From: Methylobacterium sp. J-070
Lineage (GTDB): Bacteria; Pseudomonadota; Alphaproteobacteria; Rhizobiales; Beijerinckiaceae
Assembly: GCF_022829385.1 (NCBI RefSeq)
Contig: NZ_JAKSXX010000182.1
Coordinates: forward strand, 1 to 64,000
Reading direction: 5' to 3'
Length of the DNA: 64,000 nt
Shown in pieces: positions 1-7,525 of this stretch. Made by a program: the position numbers and the translations under genes. Below the pieces are notes generated by a model, which was given only the letters and a program-made list of their open reading frames with translations, was not told where the DNA came from and made no database searches. How positions within the stretch are numbered: position 1 is the first letter of the stretch; each line of letters begins with the position of its first letter.

Positions 1-1
1 C

Positions 2-940
2 GCCGCCTACTGGAACCCGAAGCGGGTCCCCAAGCTCGCGAAGCTGACGCTCACCTGCGTGCCCGAGGACCTGGCGCGGGTGAACGCGCTCCTGTCGGGC
101 AATGTCGACCTGATCGAGGCGCCGGCCCCCGACGCGGTGCCGCGCCTGAAGGCCGCCGGCATGCGCGTCGTCGGCAACGACACGCCGCATGTCTGGAACT
201 ACCATCTGTCGATGCTGGAGGGCTCGCCCTGGCGCGACCTGCGCCTGCGTCGGGCCGCCAACCTCGCCATCGACCGCGCCGGCGTCGTCGAACTGATGGG
301 CGGGCTCGCCCAGCCGGCGGTCGGGCAGGTTCAAACCTCCAGTCCGTGGTTCGGCAAGCCGAGCTTCCAGATCAAGACCGACGTCGAGCAGGCCCGCAAG
401 CTGGTGGAAGAGGCCGGCTTCTCGGTGAAGAACCCCGTGAAGGCCACGGTCCTCATACCGACCGGGGGAACCGGCCAGATGCTGTCCCTGCCGATCAACG
501 AGTACATCCAGCAGAGCTGGGCCGAAGTCGGCATCCAGGTCGAGTTCAAGACGGTCGAGCTGGAGGTGGCCTACACGGCGTGGCGCCAGGGCGCGGCGGA
601 TCCGAGCCTCAAGGGGGTCACGGCCGGCAACATCGCCTACGTCACCTCGGATCCGTTCTACGCGATCCTGCGCTTCTACGATTCGAAGCAGATCGCCCCG
701 AACGGCGTGAACTGGAGCCACTACCGCAATCCGGAGGTCGACGCCCTCTGCGACAAGGTGAAGGCGAGCCTCGATACCGACGAGCAGAATCGGCTGCTGG
801 CGCGCATCCACGAGATCGTGGTCGACGATGCCGTCCAGGTCTGGGTGGTGCACGATACCAATCCGCACGCCCTGTCGCCGCGGGTGAAGGCCTATGTCCA
901 GGCCCAGCACTGGTTCCAGGACCTGGCGACGCTGGCCTGA
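2..940 (+). CDS. ABC transporter solute-binding protein, family 5 (C-terminal part)
   Basis: The reading frame is open from the left edge, so the N-terminus and signal peptide are missing; 312 residues remain. The visible part resembles the C-terminal two thirds of family 5 (DppA/OppA type) solute-binding proteins. It has a PWRDLRLRRAANLAIDR segment, a stretch of the kind that follows the ligand-cleft domain (Q-SW-EVGIQVEFKTVE), and a late region with NPEVDALCDKV. These proteins bind peptides, opines or nickel complexes in the periplasm and deliver them to an ABC permease. No permease genes follow, so the rest of the transporter must lie upstream or elsewhere. The substrate cannot be read from sequence. 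Confidence 0.85.
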   Translation, partial: AAYWNPKRVPKLAKLTLTCVPEDLARVNALLSGNVDLIEAPAPDAVPRLKAAGMRVVGNDTPHVWNYHLSMLEGSPWRDLRLRRAANLAIDRAGVVELMGGLAQPAVGQVQTSSPWFGKPSFQIKTDVEQARKLVEEAGFSVKNPVKATVLIPTGGTGQMLSLPINEYIQQSWAEVGIQVEFKTVELEVAYTAWRQGAADPSLKGVTAGNIAYVTSDPFYAILRFYDSKQIAPNGVNWSHYRNPEVDALCDKVKASLDTDEQNRLLARIHEIVVDDAVQVWVVHDTNPHALSPRVKAYVQAQHWFQDLATLA

Positions 941-975
941 GCCCGCCGGCCGGGGCGGGCGCACAGAACGGGCCG

Positions 976-1000
976 GGAACGTTCCTCACGCACTTGTGTT
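976..1000 (+). promoter_or_regulatory. Candidate sigma-EcfG promoter (GGAAC-N16-TGTT)
   Basis: GGAAC at 976-980 is followed after 16 bases by TGTT at 997-1000, close to the GGAAC-N16/17-CGTT consensus of the alphaproteobacterial general stress sigma factor. The -10 element ends 28 bases before the ATG of the small secreted gene at 1029, leaving room for a short leader and ribosome binding site. The first -10 base deviates from consensus. Confidence 0.5.
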
Positions 1001-1028
1001 GGCCCCCCAACGCACGAAGGAGTGTCCC

Positions 1029-1274
1029 ATGAAGACCCTGCTCGCCGGCGCCGTTCTGGCCGCCTCCCTCGCGACCGTCGTTCCCGCCGCGGCTCAGCGC
1101 ATCGACATCGGACCGGACGGCCCGAGCGTCGATCTGCGCTCCCGCGGCCAGCGCGAGCGTGACTTCCGCCGCGAGGACTACCGCCACGACCGCGCCCGCG
1201 ACGAGGACCGTTACTACCGGCGCGAGCGCTTCGAGGACGATCGTCCGGTCGCCCGCCGCGGCACCGGATACTGA
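1029..1274 (+). CDS. Small secreted Arg/Asp-rich protein
   Basis: An 81-residue protein with a clear Sec signal peptide (MKTLLAGAVLAASLATVVPAA, likely cut near AAAQ). The mature part is highly charged, rich in Arg, Asp, Glu and Tyr (REDYRHDRARDEDRYYRRER) and predicted to be disordered. I chose ATG 1029 over the upstream in-frame start at 894 because AAGGAG lies just before it and the signal peptide begins there. A GGAAC-N16-TGTT promoter and a downstream intrinsic terminator make it a monocistronic unit, probably stress induced. The exact function is unknown; a periplasmic role is inferred from the signal peptide. Confidence 0.75.
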   Translation: MKTLLAGAVLAASLATVVPAAAQRIDIGPDGPSVDLRSRGQRERDFRREDYRHDRARDEDRYYRRERFEDDRPVARRGTGY

Positions 1275-1316
1275 TTCGATTCGCGGACAGCGGTTCGACG
1301 ATTAACCCTACTCAGA

Positions 1317-1343
1317 GGGGTCGGCATCCGCCGGCCCCTTTTT
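1317..1343 (+). terminator. Intrinsic terminator after the small secreted gene
   Basis: A 9-bp stem (GGGGTCGGC paired with GCCGGCCCC, one G-T wobble) has a 4-base loop and is followed directly by TTTTT. It ends the transcript of the gene at 1029 before the EF-hand gene. Confidence 0.85.
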
Positions 1344-1459
1344 CTATGGTTCGACATCGGCGGAGCCGACGGATGACGCCCGATGCACGATTTCGCACTT
1401 GCAGCATGCCGGGTCAGCGACTAGGAAGATCCCGCATCAAATTTCGGGAGCATTCGGCA

Positions 1460-1873
1460 ATGACCCTTCGTCGTCTCAACGGTTTCGCGGCCCTGGCCCT
1501 CGCGGTGTCGGCCTTCTCGGTTCCTGCCGCCCTGGCGAAGCCGGCCAGCGGGGCGAGCGCCATCAAGATGATCGACACCGACAACGACGGCACCGTCGAC
1601 ATGAAGGAAGTCGAGGCGATCGCCTCGGCGACCTTCGACCGCCTCGAGAAGGACTCGGACGGCACCCTCGACGCCCGCGAACTCAAGGGCCGTCTGAGCA
1701 AGGTCGGCGTGAAGCAGGCCGATCCGGACAGCGACGGCACCCTCGACAAGAAGGAATACCTCGCGGCCGTGGGCGAGCGCTTCAAGATGGCCGACCCGGA
1801 CGGCGACGGCACCCTGGATGCCAAGGAGCTCAACTCGAAGGCCGGCAAGGCGCTCCTCGCCCTCATCAAGTGA
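1460..1873 (+). CDS. Lanmodulin-like secreted EF-hand protein
   Basis: A 137-residue precursor with a signal peptide ending near ALAKP (residue 27) and four EF-hand loops at residues 39-50, 63-74, 88-99 and 112-123. The loops have the form DxDxDGTxDxxE, and only 12-13 residues separate them, a tight spacing that matches Methylorubrum lanmodulin (LanM), the periplasmic lanthanide-binding protein. Segments such as DGTLDKKEYLAAV and the C-terminal AGKALLALIK also look LanM-like, as does the overall length. The LanM hallmark Pro at loop position 2 is present in EF3 and EF4 but is Thr in EF1 and Lys in EF2; EF2 starts with Glu instead of Asp. It may be LanM itself or a paralogue with different metal preference. 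The start was chosen for GGGAG ten bases upstream. Confidence 0.75.
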   Translation: MTLRRLNGFAALALAVSAFSVPAALAKPASGASAIKMIDTDNDGTVDMKEVEAIASATFDRLEKDSDGTLDARELKGRLSKVGVKQADPDSDGTLDKKEYLAAVGERFKMADPDGDGTLDAKELNSKAGKALLALIK

Positions 1874-1909
1874 GGCTCCTCGCGTGCGCCTGATGGCGCG
1901 CGGTCGGTC

Positions 1910-1941
1910 GAGGCCCCCGCGGATGCATCCGCGGGGGCCTC
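1910..1941. terminator. Perfect 32-bp palindrome, bidirectional terminator
   Basis: A perfect inverted repeat with a GC-rich stem sits between the convergent lanmodulin-like gene and the alpha/beta hydrolase gene, 36 bases after the former's stop. Only a weak T-tract (CTTCGTCT) follows on the plus strand. Position and symmetry favour a shared terminator. Confidence 0.6.
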
Positions 1942-1993
1942 TTCGTCTGGAGCGACGCCCCGCCGATCGCGGATGCGGCGGCCGGCCCGGGCC

Positions 1994-2794
1994 TCAGGCG
2001 CCGGCAGCCCCGTGCCGTTCGAGGAAGGCCCGCAGGTAGCCGCCGGCGGCCTCGGCGCGCTCCACGGCGAGGAGATGCGCGGCGCGGGGCAGAACCACGA
2101 GTTCGGCCTGGGCGATCCCCCCGCAGATCTCCTCCGCCATCGCGGGCGGCGTGGACGGGTCGTCGCGTCCGGCGATGACGAGGGTCGGCGCGGTGACGGC
2201 CGAGAGGGCAGGACGCAGGTCCATGCGCCCGATCGCTCCGCAGCAGACCGCGTAGCCGGCCGGATCGCAGGCCAGGAAGCGGGCGCGGACCGCCTGGACA
2301 ATCTCGGGGGCGCGCTCGGCATAGCCGGGCGTGAACCAGCGCCCCAGCGTGGCCTCGACCACGGCCCCGGTTCCCTCCGTCCGGACCGTCTCGGCGCGCG
2401 CGTTCCAGCTCTCCGCGGTCGGCATGTGGGCGGCCGTCGCCATCAGGGTGGCGCTGAGCGGCCGCCCGGGATCGGCGCTCGCGAGCGCCTGCACGGTCAT
2501 GCCGCCGAGGGACAGCCCGACCAGATGGGCACGTCCGATGCCGAGGGCGTCCAGCAGGCCCGCGAGGTCGCCGGCCAGATCGGCGATCTCCGCGGGTTCG
2601 TCGCGGGTCCCGGAACCGCCATGCCCGCGGGTGTCGTAGCGCAGCGTCCGGAAGCGGTTGCCCAGCGCCGGCAGCAGCGCGTCCCACATCTCCAGGGTGG
2701 CCCCCAGCGAGTTCGAGAAGGCGACCACCGGGGCGTCCTCGGGCCCCGCGAGCACGTAGCGGAACGCGGTCCCGCCGATTTCGATCTGCGCCAT
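1994..2794 (-). CDS. Alpha/beta hydrolase, 3-oxoadipate enol-lactonase type
   Basis: A 266-residue single-domain alpha/beta hydrolase. The nucleophile elbow GLSLGG places the catalytic Ser at residue 95; the acid is in VIAGRDDPSTPP and the His in LPRAAHLLAVE. N-terminal features (SLGATLEMWD, YDTRGHGGS) match PcaD, which opens the enol-lactone of 3-oxoadipate in protocatechuate breakdown. No other pca genes are adjacent, so the specific substrate is inferred from family resemblance; another ester or lactone hydrolase is possible. A CoA-transferase pair that could act on 3-oxoadipate lies at 39290-40717 but is not linked. Confidence 0.75.
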   Translation of the reverse strand: MAQIEIGGTAFRYVLAGPEDAPVVAFSNSLGATLEMWDALLPALGNRFRTLRYDTRGHGGSGTRDEPAEIADLAGDLAGLLDALGIGRAHLVGLSLGGMTVQALASADPGRPLSATLMATAAHMPTAESWNARAETVRTEGTGAVVEATLGRWFTPGYAERAPEIVQAVRARFLACDPAGYAVCCGAIGRMDLRPALSAVTAPTLVIAGRDDPSTPPAMAEEICGGIAQAELVVLPRAAHLLAVERAEAAGGYLRAFLERHGAAGA

Positions 2795-2931
2795 ACGATT
2801 TCCTCCTGCGACGGTTGCGGGGCGCGGCGCATCACGCCGACCCGGGACTGGTTGCGTCGCGACGCGGGCGCGTTCGCCGTCCGATCCGGGGCACCGAGGG
2901 GACGGTCTCGACCTGATCCTGCTTCGTCCCG

Positions 2932-3192
2932 TCAGGCCCGGCCCAGCGGTACAAACGCCCAGCCGCGCTCCTGCAGGTCGTACAACACCGTCTTGGTCAA
3001 GGTCTCGGTGGAGGCGACGGGTCCCGCGACCACGGCGCTTCCGGTGAACAGGTAAGACAGCACCGGCGTGTCGAGGGTGCCGACGATGCGCCAGCCCACC
3101 GCCTTGGCGATCGAGCGGCTTCGGCTTCCCGGGCGGCCGCGCCGGCCGGCAAAGGGGCTGCTAGGACCGCCCCCGTTTCGGCGTTGCCGCAA
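2932..3192 (-). CDS. DUF2061 small membrane protein
   Basis: About 86 codons carrying the DUF2061 signature: SIAKAVGWRIVGTLDTPVLSY near the middle, then LFTGSAVVAG, TETLTKTVLYDLQERGW and a short tail. Family members have two membrane helices and unknown function. The longest frame starts with TTG at 3192, which lies inside the 3' end of the upstream gene; a downstream start nearer the domain is possible because the first 25 residues are not part of the family. It overlaps the preceding membrane-protein gene, suggesting translational coupling. Confidence 0.75.
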   Translation of the reverse strand: MRQRRNGGGPSSPFAGRRGRPGSRSRSIAKAVGWRIVGTLDTPVLSYLFTGSAVVAGPVASTETLTKTVLYDLQERGWAFVPLGRA

Positions 3193-3541
3193 CCCGGCTC
3201 ATCGTCCGAGACCGGATCAGGGCGATGAGGGCCGCCGCCGCCCAGGCGGCGCAGGTCGGCGCCACCCATTGCTCCAGGTTCGGCAGCGACCATCCGTACA
3301 GGAACTCGGCGCCGAGATGGGCCTGGACCGCGTCCCAGCCGGCATGCTTGATATCGTGCTCGCGCTGGCCGGCCTCGCGGCCGTAATAATAGGTCGAGAC
3401 GAGGAGCGCGGCGGTGGCCTCCGGGCGCGGGCCGCGCAGGGCGATCATGGCGGCCGCCATGCCGGCGGTCTCGAGGGTCGCCGTGATGGCATGGCTCGCC
3501 GCCGGGTTTGCGACCATGAAGGCGACGAGCGTTCCGAACAT
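3161..3541 (-). CDS. Hypothetical membrane protein
   Basis: A 126-residue protein I do not recognise. It has hydrophobic segments at residues 1-15 and 25-37 and a stronger C-terminal helix (WVAPTCAAWAAAALIALIRS) followed by a basic tail. Between them is a soluble stretch with STYYYGREAGQREHDIKHAGWDAVQAHLG. I chose the ATG at 3541; an in-frame GTG two codons upstream is also possible. It overlaps the DUF2061 gene by 32 bases and probably shares its transcript. Confidence 0.6.
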   Translation of the reverse strand: MFGTLVAFMVANPAASHAITATLETAGMAAAMIALRGPRPEATAALLVSTYYYGREAGQREHDIKHAGWDAVQAHLGAEFLYGWSLPNLEQWVAPTCAAWAAAALIALIRSRTMSRVAATPKRGRS

Positions 3542-3626
3542 GGCCACCGCGCTTATACGAAGCCGGCGGGCGGGTCAGCGGCAAACTGCGTCCCGGCCGT
3601 CGCGCCGGGACGGGAGGGGCGACGGG

Positions 3627-4055
3627 ATGGCGGACGCGTACGATCTCGGCCGCTTCGTGGCGGCACAGGAGGGCGTCTATCCGCGGGCCCTCGCTGAACT
3701 GCGCGCGGGCGAGAAGCTCAGCCACTGGATGTGGTTCATCTTCCCGCAGATCGCCGGCCTGGGGTTCAGCCCGATGGCGCAGCGCTACGCGATCGGCTCC
3801 CGCGGCGAGGCGCGCGCCTATCTGGATCACCCCCTGCTCGGCGCGCGGCTGCGCACCTGCACGCAGGCCGTCAACGCCGTGTCCGGGCGCTCGGCCCACG
3901 CGATCTTCGGGTCGCCCGACGACGTGAAATTCCGCTCCAGCATGACGCTGTTCGCCGCCGCGGCGCCGGACGAATCCTGCTTCACCGAAGCGCTGGCAAA
4001 GTATTTTGCCGGCTCGCCAGACCCGCTGACCCTGGAGAAGCTCGCGTCGGCCTGA
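3627..4055 (+). CDS. DUF1810 family protein
   Basis: A 142-residue protein covering the whole DUF1810 domain: YDLGRFVAAQEGVYPRALAEL, then the conserved HWMWFIFPQIAGLG and the C-terminal FRSSMTLFAAAAPDE followed by FTEALAKYFAG. DUF1810 is a calpastatin-like fold of unresolved biochemical role. The start is ATG 3627, preceded by GGGAGGGG; the longer upstream frame runs antisense to the membrane-protein gene and has no domain support. It is convergent with the PBP gene. Confidence 0.85.
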   Translation: MADAYDLGRFVAAQEGVYPRALAELRAGEKLSHWMWFIFPQIAGLGFSPMAQRYAIGSRGEARAYLDHPLLGARLRTCTQAVNAVSGRSAHAIFGSPDDVKFRSSMTLFAAAAPDESCFTEALAKYFAGSPDPLTLEKLASA

Positions 4056-4098
4056 CAGACCGGAACCCCGCTCGCCCGCCGATCCGGGGGCGGCCGCC

Positions 4099-6573
4099 CT
4101 ACCGCCCCCACAGGCCGACCCGCTCGGCCCGCGCCTGCTCCTCCGCGCCGAGAAGGTCCGCGGGGGCGTCCTCCGAAGCGCGGGCGCCGCCCGCGGCCAG
4201 GATCAGCGCGGCGAGGTCGTCGCCCTCGATGCGGCAGCGCGCCGTGGGCGTGTCCGAGACGCCGGTACAGACCACCTCGCGCCGTCGCAGGTAGCTCGCG
4301 AGCTGACGGGCCAGATGGCCCCGCTCGCCCTCGACGCCGAGCAGGCGGACGGGACGACCGCGCAGACTCAAAGTCCCGGTGTCGATCACCTCCGGTACGC
4401 CCCGCACCTCGGCGACCGGCGCCGGGGAAGCCGGGACCGCGACCGCCCTGGCCGGCTCGGCCCGCTCCGCCGAGGGGCGCGGTTTCCCCTTGGCGAGCTT
4501 CTCCGAGGCCCGCTGGACGAAGTCGTGGAAGATCCCGGCGGGGATCTCGCCGCCGAACATCCGGTTCATCGGGCTGTCGTCGTCGTTGCCGATCCAGACC
4601 CCGACCACGATGTCGGGGGTCATCCCGACGAACCACGCGTCCCGGAAATCCTGGCTCGTGCCGGTCTTGCCGCCGATGATCTGGCCCGGCACCCGCGCCG
4701 CCCGGCCCGTGCCCGACTCCACCACCGCTTGCAGCGAGTCGAGCATCATGGTGCGCGGCTCCTGGGCGAGGCGCGCCTCGGCCGCCGGGTCGGCATGCAC
4801 GTAGAGCGGCTGAGGCGCCCCGCCGCGGATCGCGTGGATGGCGAAGCTCTGCAGCGGGGTCAGGCCGGACAGGACCGAGCCGTAGGCCCGGGTCATCTCC
4901 AGGAGGCTCACGGTACCCGAGCCCAGGACGAGGCTTGGCACGTTCGGGAGATCGGACTGGATCCCGAGCTTGCGCGCGGTGGCGATCACCGCCGGGATGC
5001 CGACCTCCTGGCCGAGCTGGGCCGCCACCGTGTTGATCGACAGCGCGAAGGCGGTCCGGAGCGGCACCGGCCCGCGGTAGCGCCCGTCGTCGTTCTCGGG
5101 CTCCCAGTCGCCGATGCTCACCGGACGGTCCGACACGACCGATTCGGGCGTGAAGCCCTGCTCGTAGGCCGTCAGGTACACGAGGAGCTTGAACAGCGAG
5201 CCCGGCTGGCGTTTGGCCTGGACGGCCCGGTTGAACTGGCTGTCCTCGTAGTCCCGCCCGCCCACCAGGGCGAGGATCGCACCCTCCTTCGACAGCACCA
5301 CCATGGCCGCCTGCCCGACCTTGCGGCGCGCTCCGTCCTTGTCGAGGCGGCGGGCGACGACGCCCTCGGCGAGACTCTGGAGGTCGAGGTTGAGGGTCGA
5401 GCGGACCGTGATGTCGCCGTCCTTGCCGGCCAAGCGCTTCACGTCGCCCGCGATCATGTCGAGGAAGTAGTTGGTGCCCGGCGGCGCCTCGGGCGGGGAC
5501 TTCAGGGTGACGCTTTGCCGGCGGGCGGCATCGGCCTCGGCCTGCTTGATCGCGCCGGTCTCCACCATGGCCTGGAGCACCACGTCGGCCCGCTCCTTGG
5601 CGCCGCCGAGGTTGCGCGTCGGGGCGAGCTGAGAGGGTGCGCGCACCAGTCCGGCCAGCATCGCCGATTCCGGGAGGTTCAGCGCCTTGGCGGGCTTGCC
5701 GAAGTAGCGCCGGGCCGCCGCGTCCGCCCCGTAGGCGCCGGCGCCGAAATACGCAGTGTCGAGGTAGCCGAGCAGGATCTCGTCCTTGCTCATCGTCGCC
5801 TCGACCCGCAGCGCCAGGATCGCCTCCTGCACCTTCCGCCAGAGCGTCTTCTCCTGGTTCAGCGAGGTGAGGCGCGCGTATTGCTGCGTGATGGTCGAAC
5901 CGCCCTCGCGCACGCCGCCGCCCGCGAGGTTGCGCCACGCGGCCCGGACGAGCCCGCGCAGGTCGATGCCCCAGTGGCTGTAGAAGCGCCGGTCCTCGAT
6001 CGCCACGATCGCCTGCGCGAGATGCGGCGGCAGGTCGGCCGCGGTGAGCTTCTGGCCGCGGAAGCTGCCCCGCGTGGCGAAGACCCGCCCGTCGTCGGAC
6101 TCCACCGTGATCGCCCTCTGACCGGTCTCGACCACGGCCCCGCCGAGGGGCGGCAACGTCAGCAGGGCGGCGAGCAGGTAGATCGCAAGGGCCAGGACCG
6201 GGAGCAGGATCGCGGCAGCGGCGATGCGCAGGATCGGAATCCGGCGCGGGCGCCGAGGCGCAGGGACACCGGGACCAACACCGGGATCGGGCGCGGGGGG
6301 CGGGACCGGTCCCGGGACCGGCCGCGGGCGGGCGCTCACCCGGGCCAGCAGGGCGCCCGACCGCGCGAACGCGGCCCGTCCCCGGCGGGCGAGGCCGAGG
6401 GCGGCCGCGGCGATCAGCACCCGCAGGTGCCGAAAGAGATCTTGGGCAGCGCGCCGCGCCTCCCGTGCCGCGAAGCCCGGGTCCGGGGGCGCGGCGTCGG
6501 TCCCGCGCGCGGAGGCAGGGTCCGACGCGGTCGGCCCGTCGGCCGGGGCGCGTTCCGGCGCGTCGGGCTTCAT
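4099..6573 (-). CDS. PBP1A-type bifunctional peptidoglycan synthase with SNase-like tail
   Basis: An 824-residue class A penicillin-binding protein. A Pro/Arg-rich cytoplasmic N-terminus is followed by one membrane helix (about residues 145-170). The GT51 glycosyltransferase domain contains EDRRFYSHWGID and GGSTITQQ; the transpeptidase domain contains SLFK (SxxK), SIN and KTGTSQDFRDAWFVG. It polymerises and cross-links glycan strands at the outer face of the inner membrane. The last 96 residues form an extra domain that resembles a staphylococcal-nuclease OB fold (VIDTGTLSLRGRPVRLLGVE, then ARCRIEGDDLAALILAAGG and ARAERVGLWG) but has lost the catalytic acidic residues. ATG 6573 is preferred to the GTG one codon upstream. 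Confidence 0.9.
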   Translation of the reverse strand: MKPDAPERAPADGPTASDPASARGTDAAPPDPGFAAREARRAAQDLFRHLRVLIAAAALGLARRGRAAFARSGALLARVSARPRPVPGPVPPPAPDPGVGPGVPAPRRPRRIPILRIAAAAILLPVLALAIYLLAALLTLPPLGGAVVETGQRAITVESDDGRVFATRGSFRGQKLTAADLPPHLAQAIVAIEDRRFYSHWGIDLRGLVRAAWRNLAGGGVREGGSTITQQYARLTSLNQEKTLWRKVQEAILALRVEATMSKDEILLGYLDTAYFGAGAYGADAAARRYFGKPAKALNLPESAMLAGLVRAPSQLAPTRNLGGAKERADVVLQAMVETGAIKQAEADAARRQSVTLKSPPEAPPGTNYFLDMIAGDVKRLAGKDGDITVRSTLNLDLQSLAEGVVARRLDKDGARRKVGQAAMVVLSKEGAILALVGGRDYEDSQFNRAVQAKRQPGSLFKLLVYLTAYEQGFTPESVVSDRPVSIGDWEPENDDGRYRGPVPLRTAFALSINTVAAQLGQEVGIPAVIATARKLGIQSDLPNVPSLVLGSGTVSLLEMTRAYGSVLSGLTPLQSFAIHAIRGGAPQPLYVHADPAAEARLAQEPRTMMLDSLQAVVESGTGRAARVPGQIIGGKTGTSQDFRDAWFVGMTPDIVVGVWIGNDDDSPMNRMFGGEIPAGIFHDFVQRASEKLAKGKPRPSAERAEPARAVAVPASPAPVAEVRGVPEVIDTGTLSLRGRPVRLLGVEGERGHLARQLASYLRRREVVCTGVSDTPTARCRIEGDDLAALILAAGGARASEDAPADLLGAEEQARAERVGLWGR

Positions 6574-6680
6574 CACAGCGCGGGTTCCCGGACCGGCCGT
6601 TCCGGTCGTCGGTGTGTCTTAAGGCTCATCCGACTCCCTGTCGCGCGCCGGCGCCGGTGAAATCAAGGCGCCGCGCCCGA

Positions 6681-7331
6681 TCACAGGCCGCCGCGGATCG
6701 ACGGCCCGGCCGCCCCGTGCCGGCTCCGCAATCGGAACGCGAGGATCAGCAGGAGCACGCCGAACGCGACCGTGTAGGCACCGATCCACCAGGTCAGCAC
6801 CAGGGCCGACATGCCCGGGTCGATCAGGAGGGCGGCCGCGAACAGGATCGACACGAGGCCGCCGAGGACGAGCCACCAGCGCCCGTAATGCAGGTGCAGG
6901 CGGAACGCGGCGGCGATCATCAGGCCTCCGGTCACCAGCGCCCAGGCGGCGAGCAGCAGCACGAATGCCCAGACGGCTGCGGCCGGCACCAGCACGGCGC
7001 CGACACCCACGACGAGATTGACGATCCCTTCGAGGAGCAGGAAACCCCAGCGCTCGTGCCGCTGCGCGGCCCGGACCGCGCCCACGATCGCGAATGCGCC
7101 GTCGGCGGCCATGTAGGCCGCGAAGAACAGCACCAGCGACAGGACGAACACGTCGGGCGCGACGAACGCGATGGCGCCGAACAGGATGGCGACGACGCCG
7201 CGCAGCGCGACGAGCCACCAGTTGCGGGCGAGCGCCGCGCTCATGGCATCGAGCCGCGCGGCCCCCGTCAGCGGGATGCCGGAGGGTGAGGTCCCGGTCG
7301 GCCCGTGGTTCGGGTTCGGGCTGTGGGTCAT
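6681..7331 (-). CDS. HdeD family membrane protein
   Basis: A 216-residue protein of six predicted membrane helices arranged as three DUF308/HdeD repeats, beginning at RNWWLVALRGVVAILFGAIAF. HdeD proteins are linked to acid and general stress resistance in other bacteria, though mechanism is unknown. The start is ATG 7331, supported by CGGAG ten bases upstream; the longer frame reaching 7637 crosses a promoter. A perfect sigma-EcfG promoter lies 52 bases before the start, so it is probably part of the general stress regulon. Confidence 0.85.
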   Translation of the reverse strand: MTHSPNPNHGPTGTSPSGIPLTGAARLDAMSAALARNWWLVALRGVVAILFGAIAFVAPDVFVLSLVLFFAAYMAADGAFAIVGAVRAAQRHERWGFLLLEGIVNLVVGVGAVLVPAAAVWAFVLLLAAWALVTGGLMIAAAFRLHLHYGRWWLVLGGLVSILFAAALLIDPGMSALVLTWWIGAYTVAFGVLLLILAFRLRSRHGAAGPSIRGGL

Positions 7332-7382
7332 GGCTGAACTCCGAGGCATCTTGCCTGTGGACGGCGGAGGTTCCCGCCGCTG

Positions 7383-7407
7383 AACGCCGCAGTGCGGCAT
7401 CTGTTCC
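7383..7407 (-). promoter_or_regulatory. Sigma-EcfG promoter of the HdeD-like gene
   Basis: Read on the minus strand: GGAAC (7407-7403), 16 bases, CGTT (7386-7383), an exact match to the general-stress sigma factor consensus. It faces the HdeD-like gene and leaves a leader of about 45 nt with its ribosome binding site. Confidence 0.75.
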
Positions 7408-7525
7408 TGGCCGGATTCCGGCAACAGGGAACCTTGCGGCGCGGCCCGGCTTTTGAAGCTCGAGGCGGGCGATGTGCAGCGCCCGGCCATCGCGAGATGG
7501 CCGGCCCATCGGGCGACGACTTCCC

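Noticed and set aside
7428..7452. GGAAC upstream of emrA as a sigma-EcfG promoter
   Set aside because: The correctly spaced positions hold GGCT or CTTT, not GTT.
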